Source: Sciurus carolinensis
Taxonomy: Eukaryota > Chordata > Mammalia > Rodentia > Sciuridae
Length of the DNA: 64,000 nucleotides
Direction of reading: 5' to 3'
Assembly: GCF_902686445.1 (NCBI RefSeq)
Contig: NC_062214.1
Span: 51,867,177-51,931,176, forward strand
The notes beneath the pieces are model-generated. The model made no database searches, was not told the DNA's origin, and saw only the letters and a list, made by a program, of their open reading frames with translations. Shown here one piece after another: positions 36,534 through 47,723 of this stretch. Numbering within the stretch: position 1 is the stretch's first letter; every line of letters begins with the position of its first letter. Both the position numbers and the translations under genes were made by a program.

Positions 36534-36999
36534 TGTGTTAGTCAGTTTTTCATCACTGTAACCAAAATGCCTGAAAGGAACAATTTAGAGGAGGAAAAGT
36601 TTGTTTGGGCTCAGAGTTTAAAAGGTCTCAGTCCATGGATGGCTGACTCCACTGTTCTGGGTCTGAGGTGAGGCAGAAAATCGTGGAAGAAGGGTCTGGC
36701 AGAGGAAAGCTGCTCACTGTGTGGCAGCCCAGAAGGAGGGAGGGAGGGAGAAAGGGAGAGAGATAGAGTGAGAGCAGGAGGAGCCAGGAGCAAAATACAT
36801 AATCCTTAAGGACATGCCCCCAGTGACCCATTTCCACCAGCCATGCCCCCACCTGTCTATAGCTACCACCCAGTAATCCCTACAAATTATCAATCAAATG
36901 AATTAATCCACTGATTAAGTTACGGTTCCCGTGATCTAATTATTCTATCTCATGCATTAAAACAGTAACTTCTGGGGGATGCTCATTCAAACCTTGACA
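36534..36999 (-). mobile_element. MaLR solo LTR with 5-bp target duplication
   Basis: On the plus strand it reads TG-gttagtcagtttttcatc ... to ...ccttgaCA, 466 bp, with TG/CA ends. It is flanked by GGGTT at 36529-36533 and 37000-37004, the 5-bp duplication expected for ERVL/MaLR integration. The 'aggaggaaaagtttgtttgg' start and 'catgcccccagtgacccat' segment fit antisense orientation. The flanks show that recombination left one LTR. Confidence 0.85.
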
Positions 37000-37004
37000 G
37001 GGTT

Positions 37005-37179
37005 GTATACAACGTGAGTAAAACTTGAGACAATTTTCTTTGGATTTATCTTGCTATGTTATATTGAAGTGTATTTCCAAATCCTTCGACAAACGATACA
37101 TTTACAACCACAGACAAAACAGGCGTATAAAGGAGAATTGAATATCATGAAAGAACCTCAGTATGCTTATTTTAAAATG

Positions 37180-37216
<37 letters not shown>

Positions 37217-38314
37217 TTAAAAATGTTTTCAGCCCTCCCAGGTGTGGCTTCATCATCATCACTTCAACCAACCAATATACAATTACAGAGGCTAATCTGA
37301 AAATCTCCATTACTGCGTTACGTACATATTGACACTAATAGGTGACAGGTACATGATTTCTCCTTCTGGAAGTGGGATTAATCGTTTTTGAACTTGAATT
37401 AAATCATTTTTTGAAATCGAGTTTAGAAATAAACTTAAAAACATTTGTCAACAGAAAGAAAGATTGAACAAATGGAAGCACAAGATGGGAATAATCAACA
37501 AGCAGTAATCAAGAGGAAGGACATAAAATAAGAAATGTTCGTCAGCTGTGAGCACTGAAATGCAAGATGTTGGGAACAGGGGTTAAAACACATTGAATAA
37601 ATACTCAGAATGCTGCATGATGAAGAAGCTTCATTTAAACATCTGTTTGAAATACTTTATTATAAGATCCACTCATGAGGTTTGTGCACAAAGATAAAAC
37701 CTGCAGAGAACACATGTAATGACACAGAAAGTTGGACTGTATGCGTACTGGGAGCGTATTTGACCCTCAAGTTTACTAAATGTTATACCTGAGATGAAAA
37801 AAATCATTAACTGCATAGAAATAAAATATAGGAATAAATAAATGCATTGTTATTTTATTAATAATGACTACAATTTGCTAAGCAGCATATCTTACACTGG
37901 ATACTGCCAGTTTTAAGTACATACCAGAGACCAACAATTGTTAGGTTGCATTAAGGATCCATTTATTAGTAGTATTATTTCAAATCTCTTTGAGCATGTA
38001 CATCAATGTGTGATTGTCATTAAAGTTTCATTTCAATAGTTCAATATCCATTAATATACACTTAGGGCTAAGTGCCAGTCCAATTCCAACAGCTCCAATC
38101 CAAAGGAGGAATGAAAATGAATGAAAACCTCAAATCTATATTTCCCATTTAGGGAGAAAAGCCTTCTCCAATTTCACTTGAAAATTTATGAGAAGTTTGA
38201 GACTACTGAGTAAATGGCAGACAGGATGTGATCTTGAATTTGCTGCTAAATATCATGCCTTCTGCTTAGTAAGGCTGGGGCCACCAACTAGCTTGCTAGA
38301 AGAGTGACTAATCC
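37005..38314. other. Intergenic, unassigned, with (TG)n
   Basis: No gene or named repeat except the (TG)n at about 37182-37215. Confidence 0.4.
37182..37215. repeat. (TG)n microsatellite
   Basis: About 34 bp of TG/GC-TG units. Confidence 0.9.
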
Positions 38315-38330
38315 AGATCTCCAGGTTCTT

Positions 38331-38460
38331 TTTAAAAAAATATTTGTATTAGTTGTTGTGAATCTTTATTTATTTATTTGAATGTGGTGCTGAGAATTGA
38401 ACCTAGTGCCTCACACATGCTAGGCAAGTGCTTCACCACTGAGCCACAATCCCAGCCCCA
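38331..38460 (-). mobile_element. ID-type SINE, antisense, with target duplication
   Basis: On the plus strand an A/T tail region (including tttatttatttattt) is followed by 'gctgagaattgaacctagtg', 'gctaggcaagtgcttcacca' and 'ctgagccacaatcccagccc', the reverse complement of an ID unit. It is flanked by agatctcYaggttctt at 38315-38330 and 38461-38476, 16 bp with one C/T difference. Confidence 0.85.
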
Positions 38461-38476
38461 AGATCTCTAGGTTCTT

Positions 38477-39101
38477 GATGGAAGTAAGCTGTATATTGAA
38501 TTTGGAAACCAGAATAAAATCCCTTCCAGGACAACTTAATTAATCCCTCCTTAATGATTAGAACATTGAAATTCCTGCACACAGACCAATCTCCAAAAAC
38601 CAATCACATTTTGAATCTTTTCACAAAAGCAAAGTATATAGGATTTAGAGCACAGGACACTTCAAATGCAAAAACTGTGCGCATTTCAAATGGCATCACT
38701 GTGTGGTGCCACCTTGTTGAATGGAGTCCTAGCAGGGACTTCATAGCCATGGGCAGTCTGTACACAAGTTGAAGCTCTTAAGGAAGGGACAGCCTCTTAG
38801 TGTCTGAGGGAGGAACAACTCCTTCCCCTTGCCAAGAACTCTGAGACAAAGTGCAGAGAATCTCCCTGACTGTTCAGTGTTCTTAATGTCTTGTTAAGTT
38901 TAAATATGATTTAGTGGCTAACCCCACAAACTCCTGAACAGTTGTTCTAAGCCACTAGATTTTTCCAAATGTTGCCTTATACTTGGCAATTGCTGAGGTC
39001 ATGTTTAGAGTGGGTGGAGGGGAGGCAGAAGAGCTAAGAGACTGCCCAGCCATATCATATGAGAAGACATCCAGTGTCACCAGCAGAAAACCCTCCTGTG
39101 T
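38477..39101. other. Intergenic, unassigned
   Basis: No gene or named repeat. Confidence 0.4.
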
Positions 39102-39435
39102 TCATCTTCTAGGGCTGCCAAAATACTGAAAACTGAATGTCTTAATGAACAGAAATTTATTGTCTCTCAGTTCTGGAGGCAAGAAGTCCAAAATCAAGGT
39201 GTTAGCAGGGTTGGTTCCTCCTATGTACTGTGAGGAAGGATCTGTTCAGGGACCTTTTACTCATCTTGTCTCCCTGTGTCTTCACTTTGTCCCAGGTGAA
39301 GTCATCCTCAGCGGTTCCCAAAGGTTTTCCCTTAAGGAATACTGGGGTAGAGAGTTTCCTGACAATACTCTCAGGTGAGACTGTATAGAGGTGGGAAGCA
39401 AGGTTTGATTTCTCAGCATGATCAGAACATTATTA
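39102..39435 (-). mobile_element. MLT1-type LTR, antisense (partial)
   Basis: Plus-strand signs are 'tcttctagggctgccaaaat', 'aacagaaatttattgtctct', 'agttctggaggcaagaagtc' and 'aaatcaaggtgttagcaggg', the standard antisense MLT1 start. It is cut at about 39435 by the next LTR. Confidence 0.65.
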
Positions 39436-39436
39436 G

Positions 39437-39815
39437 GTATCTTAGTCAACTTTCCATTACTATAACAAATACCTGAGATAATCACCTTTTAAGGAGAAAA
39501 GGTTTATTTTGGCTTTCTGAGGTTCCAGTTCAATGTTTGGTCCCATTGCTTCTGGGCCTATGGTGAAGCAGCACATTATGGCAGAAGAACTATGTGGCAG
39601 AGCAAGCTGCTCCTCTCAAGGAGCCAGAAGCAAAGAGAAGGAAAAAGGAAGAGATGGGAATTCTACAATCTCTTCTGAAGGCACACTTCCAACAACATAA
39701 CTTTCCATTAGGTTCCACCACCAAAAGGTTCCACCACTTTCCAGTAGCACCAAACTGAGGATCAAGACTTTAACAGACGGAACTTTGGGGTAAATTCCAG
39801 ATCCAAACTATAGTC
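39437..39815 (-). mobile_element. MaLR LTR, antisense
   Basis: Begins 'atcttagtcaactttccatt' and 'taacaaatacctgagata', then 'aaaaggtttattttggc'. The later 'attaggttccaccaccaaa' stretch fits the same family. It directly abuts the preceding MLT1 and probably inserted into it. Confidence 0.65.
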
Positions 39816-39949
39816 CTAGACATATACACAGAAGTTTCTTTTTCCCCAAACAGTTTTTTCCCCATCTACCTTCCCTTGTTGGGAAAGAAGTCTATAATAA
39901 ATAAGAATTTAAAAAGAGAGACATGCCTTAGAATAGTCAAATTCTTTGA
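39816..39949. other. Short unassigned spacer
   Basis: No feature recognised. Confidence 0.35.
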
Positions 39950-40160
39950 GTAAGAAGCACATCAATTGCCAGAGGCTTGGAGTAGAAGGTAATGGGGAGT
40001 TACTGCTGAATGGGTACAAAGTTCCAGTTTGAGATGATGTCAAAATTCTGGAGATAGAGGTGATGGTTGCAGAACAATATGAATGTAAACAATGCCACAG
40101 AATTGTGCAATTAAAAATGGTTAAAATGGTAAATTTTGTGTTACATATATAATAGTCCAT
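39950..40160 (+). mobile_element. L1 3' UTR fragment
   Basis: 'taatggggagttactgctga', the 'ggagatagaggtgatggttg' block, 'cacagaattgtgcaatt' and 'atggttaaaatggtaaattt' mirror the end of L1MA/B 3' UTRs. Confidence 0.65.
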
Positions 40161-40455
40161 TTGTGATGATAATTTTTAGGTATCAACTTGACCAGGCTAA
40201 AGGAAACACAGAATAACAGAACTCTAGGTTCTCAGGCCCCTGGCCTTGAACTGAGATTTATGCTATTGACTCCCCTGGTTCTCAGGCTTTCAACCTCAGG
40301 CCAAATGATCCCTAGTTTTCCTGCAGACAGCATATCATGGGACTTCTCAGCCTCCATAATCATGAGAGCTAATTCCCATAATAAATCTCTTTTTCTTTAT
40401 CTCTTTATACAGTCCATTGGTTCTGTTTCTCAGAAAAAAATCCCTAATACAATAT
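40161..40455 (+). mobile_element. ERVL/MaLR-type LTR, sense
   Basis: Starts near 'tgatgataatttttaggtat' and 'caacttgaccaggcta'. The 3' part has 'agagctaattcccataataa', 'atctctttttctttatctct' and 'tccattggttctgtttctca', ending 'ccctaata'. This is a common mammalian LTR ending; the subfamily is not assigned. Confidence 0.6.
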
Positions 40456-41689
40456 TTTAGTACAGTTTTTTTTTTCCTTAAAGTTGAACATAAAAAAGAG
40501 GGACCTATTAGTAAAAATAGCATCTAAATGTTGTGCTATGAGACGCTGTTAGTATTATATTTAAGGAGTTAGTGTTGTAGATACTCCACTCTATATAGTA
40601 TTATATTACTATATGCTCTATATAATATAGTAAATATCTACACATAATTATATATATGTATCTAAATAATTTATCCTTCAATATATACAAATGTAGACCT
40701 GCCTCCCAACATGAAGCTGGTGCTAGATTTTCAAGGACTTTCCATCCTTTCTTTAAGATGGAGTTAGAATCCTTGTACAAGGACAACAGTACAGAGAATA
40801 TCAAGAGGCAAAGATGTAAGAGGAAGATGAGAAAGTAGAAGGCAGCCAGCATACCCATCAGAGGTCGTCTGTACAGAATATGGAAGGAGACTCAAAGTCA
40901 AGAAGTGGTGAACAGTTTCATCTGGACTTCTTGTCTATTTATGGTTGCCAATTATTTCCCCACTTCCCTTCACCAAAGTCTTTGATGCCTGAAAAGATGG
41001 TTGGGCCCTATGGACAACTTCCCAGCTAGTCCATGATCAAACCCATTATGAAAGTCTCTACTTGAAAAGTGGGTGCAGAGTTCACCATCCTCCATCTCCA
41101 GTTAGTCATCAGATATGATGATTCCATAATGGTAGAATGACAGAATTAACCTCACTATATGTCAACTGTGTGACTCAACTATCAAGAAAGTGAATGCTTC
41201 CTAAGGTCACTTGTAGTATGAGGGTGCCCCTGCTCTGCCCCTGTCAGCCTACAGTTAAAGTGTGATCATTCAATCGTGTACCACTGGAATCCATTTAGAT
41301 GAACAAACTCAAGAGGGTGATTCACCCCAAAGCACATACCTTAGGAAAACATGAAGCCCTAAAACTGGGTAGAATGGAATCAAGAAGATTCAGGGTCTTG
41401 TGATCGATGTCTTCAAGTTTGAAGGGTTGTCAGATAAAAAAGAAATTTGACTTGATGCAAAAAATGAAAGTTGCTGGGTAGTGCTTCCGTTTTTGAGTCT
41501 AGGCAAGGATAAACTCTGTCATAGTTGGCCTGCCAAAAGTCACAAGGGTGATGACTTTCATGGTCCTAAATTTCTTCAAGAAAACAGTGAGCTGAGGAGG
41601 CAATGCCAGCACTGATAGAGGCACTGTTTGAACTAGACAATGTTTAAGCTTCCTCCTTGTCCCAAGATTCTGAAACCATGAAGCATCTC
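40456..41689. other. Intergenic, unassigned; AT-rich patch 40550-40690
   Basis: No gene. The AT-rich patch has many TATA steps but no promoter context. Confidence 0.4.
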
Positions 41690-42720
41690 ATTCTAACCCC
41701 TCCTTCCTAATCCAGCTGCTATCTCCTGGCCTCAGGCCCTCATCACCTCAATCTTGGATCACTGATCACTTTTACAAGAAAGCAACCCTGCCTACAACCT
41801 GCAAATTCATCTTCCTAAACTATCACTTTCCTTAATAGAGCTGCTCTGTTCAAAGACCCATCCCAACCCCATCAAACCTAAACACTTCTCTACACATTTC
41901 AAACCCTTGACTAGCTCCCCACACCCTGATGAGTTTGTAAACTCAACTCCATGTCGACTGTCCTTTTCCCTATCCCACCAGGTCTTCACATAAATCTTTA
42001 TTTTCTGAAAATCAACCTATTTCCTAGGCAGCAGAAAGACTTCAAGCACAGTCACAAATATGTAAAACCACAAGATGTATTCAGGAAAGAATAAGCGAGT
42101 GTTTTCACTGTGACTTCTCCCATCTAGCTCTCAAATTCCCTGACACTACATTTAGTCATCACCTCAAACATCCTCAAGCCTCTGTGTTTCCCAGTGATGC
42201 CCTAAAGGCAGCAGAGCTCTAAGTCCCCAAATCTCTTCGTCCATCTTCGTTCCTCAGAAGTCTCCTTCACTGAACCGCATGAAATCGCCATTACCGTAGG
42301 TCACAATGGACCAGTATCACCAATTTCACAGTTCAACCTAACACTTGTTTAAGGCTCTTTTAGAACTCTCTCTTCTTTTCCTTTCATCATCCCATTCTAC
42401 TGCCTCTTAGCTGCCTCCTGGATCAGGGTCATGGTTGTCCACTGACCTCTAGCACTGTCCCAGCACTTGCAGCTCCCAGAAAACAATATAAAAATGGTGT
42501 TTTCAATGCCTGCAAGACACACCCTAACCCTCAGTGGAACCTCCCAAACTCTCTATGATCTGCATCTGACCCACTTGTCTACACTTTACTCTTCCGTTCA
42601 CTGAAACCCTCACTGAAAAGAGTCCTAGTCCTCTAGTCCTGTGGTTCCCAGGCCTGGCTTCACATCAGATCACATAGGGAACTTTGGCTTCATCAGTTAT
42701 TCTGTCTAACCACACATTAA
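41690..42720 (+). mobile_element. Possible L2 LINE remnant
   Basis: C/T-rich sequence with phrases such as 'aaacccttgactagctcccc' and 'ctctatgatctgcatctgac' that resemble the L2 3' half in sense orientation. No frame is intact. This is a weak call. Confidence 0.35.
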
Positions 42721-43889
42721 TTCATATATGGATTGATCATGACTGATACTTTAAAAATCTTAACTCTTTATTTTTTTAGGGAAGTTTTAAAATCACAGCA
42801 AAACTGAACAGAAATTACATAGTACTTATCCACACAAACCGCTTCCCTACTGCCAACATCTGCATCAGGGTAGCATATTTATTACAATTGGTGAACAAGC
42901 ATTGACACGTCATTACCAACCCCCCAAAAAATGTTCTGGAATAGGAAATATGTACTTAAAAAAGAAGGATCTAAACAGTACAGAAGGATATACAGGGTAA
43001 AGCAAATCTCTCCAGCCCCAGATTCCTGACCCTCACATTCCTTCCCCAGTGATATAAAGTACACTTGTGTATTTGTTTTCACTTACAACTTTAATACCAT
43101 ATAGCACACCATAAGCACTGGAATGAGCTTTTTTTCCTACTAACAATAGACATTAAAGATTGTCCAATAAATTAAGCCACTTTGTTCTTTTTAAAAATAT
43201 CCTGCAGAGTCATCAAAAGTATAAATTTTTTATCTCTTATTATTCATCCCCTACCGATGGATACGATAGGTAACTTTTTAAACCATACATTTCCAGACCT
43301 CATTCCAAAACTATTTAATAAGAATTTCAATGGGTAAACCCAGGAATGGGTATTTTATACATCCTCTCCAGGTTGATCTCATGTCAGCATTTCAGTGGAC
43401 TAATTTACCAAGAAATAACAGTCCATCCTTCTAATGTTCCAACCGAAAAAAAAAAAAAAAAACTGGAGCTAGAAGATGCAAAATTATTTTCCCAAAGTCC
43501 CACCACAGAGGAATTGAAGGCAGAGTTATCAGTACAGTAGGGGGTCTCTGATTAGGACTTAGGAGTGAGTTACTAAGATGCAGACTTTAAAAATGTGACT
43601 GCAATACATTACCCTAAATATTGTAGTCCTGTTTATCAAGATGTGTTAAGTGATAATTTTCTTGTATTACTGTTGCCGATGTTCATAATGAGGACCCTGA
43701 AGTGCTCCTGAGTCATCAAAGGAACACTGAGGCAATGTCATCATGGTTTTAACGTGAAGTGTATTTTACCGGACTCTAAATCCATGGGTGGTGGGTTTGG
43801 ATATTTTCAGTGAACAGTACATTAAATTTACTCATAACTCAATGGGGTCACTTCTGCTGTTCTGTAAAAGCAGGAGATTTTTATGCATC
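42721..43889. other. Intergenic, unassigned
   Basis: No gene. An A-run lies at about 43445-43461. Confidence 0.4.
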
Positions 43890-44060
43890 TGCACAGAGCA
43901 TGGTCTAGAAAGATCTTGGGTTCCAGAAAGCTCTAGTCTCTTCTTTAGCAATGACTCCGGGCGAGGCAAACTATTTAGGCTGTTTCTTGGGTTATAAAAT
44001 GAGGATAAAAATTATGTCCATATTGTTCACTACTCGTGAGGTTTCTTTGAGATAAGTTAT
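43890..44060 (-). mobile_element. MIR SINE, antisense
   Basis: 'ctctagtctcttctttagca', 'gggcgaggcaaactatttag', 'tcttgggttataaaatgagg' and the 'tcgtgaggtttctttgagat' stretch are antisense MIR landmarks. Confidence 0.55.
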
Positions 44061-44137
44061 ATGAAAGTATTTTGAAAATTGTATCTCCTATACAAAACAA
44101 ATAATACTATTTTGTCATTTGAAAAGATGTGTTGTCT

Positions 44138-44205
44138 GGGCTGGTGGTATTGTTCAGTGGAAGAATGCATGCTTAGAATTCACAAGGCCAAGTTTGATCC
44201 TTAGC
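44138..44205 (+). mobile_element. Diverged ID-type SINE
   Basis: 'gggctggtggtattgttcag' and 'aaggccaagtttgatcctta' follow the ID head and box B, with several substitutions. The TG/CA microsatellite lies just beyond it. Confidence 0.65.
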
Positions 44206-44222
44206 CATACATATGTACTATA

Positions 44223-44269
44223 TGTGTGTGTGTGTTTGTGTGTGTGTGTACATATACACACACACATAG
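44223..44269. repeat. (TG)n / (CA)n palindromic microsatellite
   Basis: TG repeats run into tacatata and then CA repeats, so the tract is self-complementary. Confidence 0.9.
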
Positions 44270-44434
44270 CATTTAATATATATAAGCATTTGATGCAATG
44301 CTTTAATGCCTAGGCCAAATTGGCTAACATCACTCATGCATCCTGCTTTGCTTTTAATTTGTAAAATCTTTTCAGACAGATAATTACATAGAAGAAAAAT
44401 TCAAAGATCATAATGATACAAAGTGAAAAGAAGA
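44270..44434. other. Short unassigned spacer
   Basis: No feature recognised. Confidence 0.35.
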
Positions 44435-44610
44435 GCATATATATGGATCAATAGATGACACTAGGTATATGCCATACATTATACTCTTTAAAGGTCCTCA
44501 TAGCAACCCTTTGAGGTATGTTACTCTTATTATTCCCATCTCATAGATGATAAAAATAGATCACAGAGAAGTTTAGTAACTTTCCCAAGTTATACAATTA
44601 CTAAGGGCAA
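44435..44610 (+). mobile_element. MIR SINE
   Basis: 'gcaaccctttgaggtatgtt', 'attattcccatctcatagat' and 'agaagtttagtaactttccc' follow the MIR core and 3' end in sense orientation. Confidence 0.7.
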
Positions 44611-44689
44611 GGCCTATTTTCTGTCATTACCCTGAAATACTAGTCTTATTCTCCAAGGATGACCATTATTTAACACTTAATTGCATATC

Positions 44690-45050
44690 TGTATTTGTTT
44701 TCTATTTCTGCATAACAAATTGCCCTAAAATGTAGAGGCTTAAACAATGGCATTTATTAATGCACAGCATCTCTGGATCAGTAATCAGAATGTGGCTTAG
44801 CTGGGTGCCTCTGAATCAGGTTCCCTTATTAGGTTTCGGTCAGGATGTGGGTCAGGGCTGCAGTTTCATCCGAAGATCCAACTTGAGAAGGATCTATTTC
44901 AGGTTCATTTGCAAAGTTATTGAGGCTATGGGACTGGGAAGCAAGTCATAACCCACATTCAAGAAGAGAGGGTTACCCAAGGAGGCGAGAATCTTCCAAA
45001 GCCATGATAAAGACTGCCTGCCATGATAGCCTTCCAGAGCTTTTCTATGC
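44690..45050 (-). mobile_element. LTR-like repeat, antisense
   Basis: 'tttgttttctatttctgcat', 'aacaaattgccctaaaat' and 'aggcttaaacaatggcattt' start a common antisense mammalian LTR. Later 'gtcagggctgcagtttcatc' and 'cttgagaaggatctatttc' fit. The family (MLT1 group) is tentative. Confidence 0.5.
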
Positions 45051-45810
45051 AAATAAAAAGTTTTAAAACAAAAAAAATCATATCCTTTGTATTTTTCCTT
45101 TACAGATATCAAGATGATCCCCTCACCTTGAGTTCCATTGTGTAGAAGTTATAAAACTCTATAAATAAGTCTGCTATTGATGGGCATGTAGGTTATTTCA
45201 GGAAAAAGACCCTTTTCCCTATATTCCAAGTACATTTTAAGCATCACTGTGGATGAGGTTTTGTGTCCAGTGTTGGCACAGAAATAGAAGGATAACATCT
45301 CTGCTCTCAAAGCATCCTCAGTCAAGGGGGGAAAGAAAGACAACTGTTCAATCAATTGTAAAAGACCCTGGCAGGTGCCACTGTGAAAGAGGGTACAAAG
45401 ATGTCATGCAAGTCCAAAAGATGGACTGAGCACATCTGATAATTTCAGAATAACTACCACATCCTTTTGCACAGGTGAGCAAACTGAGTCACAACTTGAC
45501 ATTTGTTTCACCTACACCTCCCAAAACAACACATGTGCTGGAACCTGTGCTTAGGACTCCCAGGGTGGGTGGAACCCATAATAGATGATGCCCAGACCCT
45601 ACAGTTCTAATATGCCCTAGAAAATCAAGGCAAGAGAGATCAAGAAAAAAAAAAAAAAAAGAGTTTGGTATTCTAGAGGCAAAAACCATCAACTCCATTT
45701 TACTTTTCATTCCAGGTTTTAGCATCTTCGAGTCACTCTCTAAATTAGTTCATGTAACATTTTTAAGAAGCTTTTTTTTTTTTTTCTGTGTATCTGGAAA
45801 GGATACATTA
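45051..45810. other. Intergenic, unassigned
   Basis: No gene. An A-run lies at about 45646-45661 and a T-run at about 45774-45785. Confidence 0.4.
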
Positions 45811-45824
45811 AAAAATAAGGTTAA

Positions 45825-46035
45825 AGGCACACTTGTAATCCCAGCAACTTGGAGGTTAAGGCAGGAGTATTGCAAGTTCAAGGTCAGCCTCAGCAAGTTA
45901 GCAAGGAAGGCCCTAAGCAACTTAGCAAGAGCCTGTCTCAAAATAATAAACAAATAAATGAATAAATAAATAAATAGGGTTGGGGATTTAGCTCAGTGGT
46001 AAAGCAACCCTGGGTTCAATCCCCCCACCAAAAGA
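45825..46035 (+). mobile_element. B1-ID dimeric SINE
   Basis: Left B1 unit ('acttgtaatcccagcaactt', 'gtcagcctcagcaagttagc'), an A-rich linker with (aaat)n, and right ID unit ('ggttggggatttagctcagt', 'ccctgggttcaatcccccca'). aaggttaa recurs at 45817-45824 and 46041-46048 as the probable target-site duplication. Confidence 0.85.
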
Positions 46036-46048
46036 AGAAGAAGGTTAA

Positions 46049-46314
46049 CGTTAATAGTTCAGTTGGTCACAGAAGAGCCAAGAGCTTTGGGATTAATGTC
46101 ACAGAAATGACCCTGTGCTCCTAGGTGCTCTTCATGTTCAGGGCTCTCCTCATGTGATTTGTAGTCATTATAGCAACTGGATTCTGCTCCATTTTTCAAA
46201 TCATTTACACTGATTACTAAGAAAGGAACATCATTCTCATACTTTTCTATTTTGTGACAAATGAGTGCTCATTTTTCTGAAAATACCTCCTATAAAAACC
46301 AAAGATCCAAAAAG
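46049..46314. other. Short unassigned stretch
   Basis: No feature recognised. Confidence 0.35.
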
Positions 46315-46505
46315 AAGCTTTGGATTTAGATAGACTCACAGTTGGAATCCTGGGTTCAAAATTTGTTGACTGTGTGGCCTCAGGTAAGTCATTTACTTTC
46401 TCTCTACCTCAGCTTCCTCCTCTTTGAAATGGGTGTACTCACACCTATACCATTATCACAATGCCTGGGTCAGAGAAAGGGACTCAATAAACTAAAGAAA
46501 TCATC
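46315..46505 (-). mobile_element. MIR SINE, antisense
   Basis: 'gttggaatcctgggttcaaa', 'gactgtgtggcctcaggtaa', 'acctcagcttcctcctcttt' and 'gcctgggtcagagaaaggga' are classic antisense MIR landmarks. Confidence 0.8.
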
Positions 46506-47540
46506 ATTGACATTCACTGGGCCAATGTAAGGGGTGTTTAACTTTCCCCCACGCTCTTGTTACTGGAAAATAGGTTGGGCTTCACAGTGAGGGAAGAGAG
46601 TCTTTAGCATTTTCAAGCATTGCTGAGGGCAAGGTTAGTTTGTAACTGAGTATGGGAAAAGATTAGGGTAAATGGAACCCAGAGTTCAGCGTTAGAAGGA
46701 TCCTTGTTCCCTACCAGGAGGGGAATGACCCTCTTAAGATGATAAAAAGTGAGTGTAGCTAATATGAGTTCCATTTCTTCCCAAGTTACCTTGACCCCAC
46801 AGAGTTTTTCAGAACAACTACCACCAACCATTGCATGGCTAACAGGCTCAAAATTCCCTGGAGATAGGACAAATTTGTTCATATTTCTTGGACATATATG
46901 ACTTAAGTGATTTTAAAAGCTCTGCATTACTTGGTGACTGAAATTCCCTGGAGACATCAGAGCTTTCCCCAAGAGACAATTTTGGAAAGATAAGGGGGAC
47001 CCCCTAAATAGAGAAAGTGGAAGAGTTGCTAACATACACCCTTGCTGAGAACTTCCAGCACTTGTCCTTAAATGCTGTCTCCTGGCTATAGGGAACCTGA
47101 CAAGACAGCAAGAGCACAAGCTGCAGTTAGAAACCCCAGGCTTGAGTCTAGGGGGCACTGTGTTTTGAGCATTTTCATTTTACTGCAAATAGGTACAGAA
47201 AATCTCAGTGCTACCTGCCTCATGGTTGTAGAGAGGATCACAGGAAAGGGTGGCAGTGACAGTACTTTGAACAGTCCATGTAAGCAGTATTGTCATTAAT
47301 TAGATGCCATCTACCACTCTTTGGTGAATACAGAGTCCCTTAGTTGTGGCCTCCTAGGCCCAGACATTGGCCTTAACCTCTCCCACAGTGTTCCTGATAA
47401 AACTAGAGTTACCCTGGGTAGTAGGTAAATCCAGAACATCACTGAAGGTCAACCTCTAGGCATTTAAATGTTGGAACACCACCACCAATTTCAAGGCAGT
47501 GGATGAATAGCCAGGAAGATACATTTACTTTGTATTTCTC
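46506..47540. other. Intergenic, unassigned
   Basis: No gene or named repeat. Confidence 0.4.
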
Positions 47541-47723
47541 AATCCTGAGCTGGATCATGCTTTGTGTGTAGTGCTGTCCCATGTATCAAAGGATATTTAG
47601 CAGCATCCCTGGCCTCTATCCACTAACTGCCAGTATACATATCCAAAATGTCTCCAGAGATTGCCAAATTGGGGGAAAGGGCATTTTCAAAATCACCCCT
47701 TTTGAGAATCATTATTCTACATA
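47541..47723 (-). mobile_element. MER20 DNA transposon, antisense
   Basis: On the plus strand 'ggatatttagcagcatccct', 'ggcctctatccactaactgc' and 'aaaatgtctccagagattgc' are the reverse complement of MER20. It ends near 'ttttgagaatcatt'. Confidence 0.75.
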
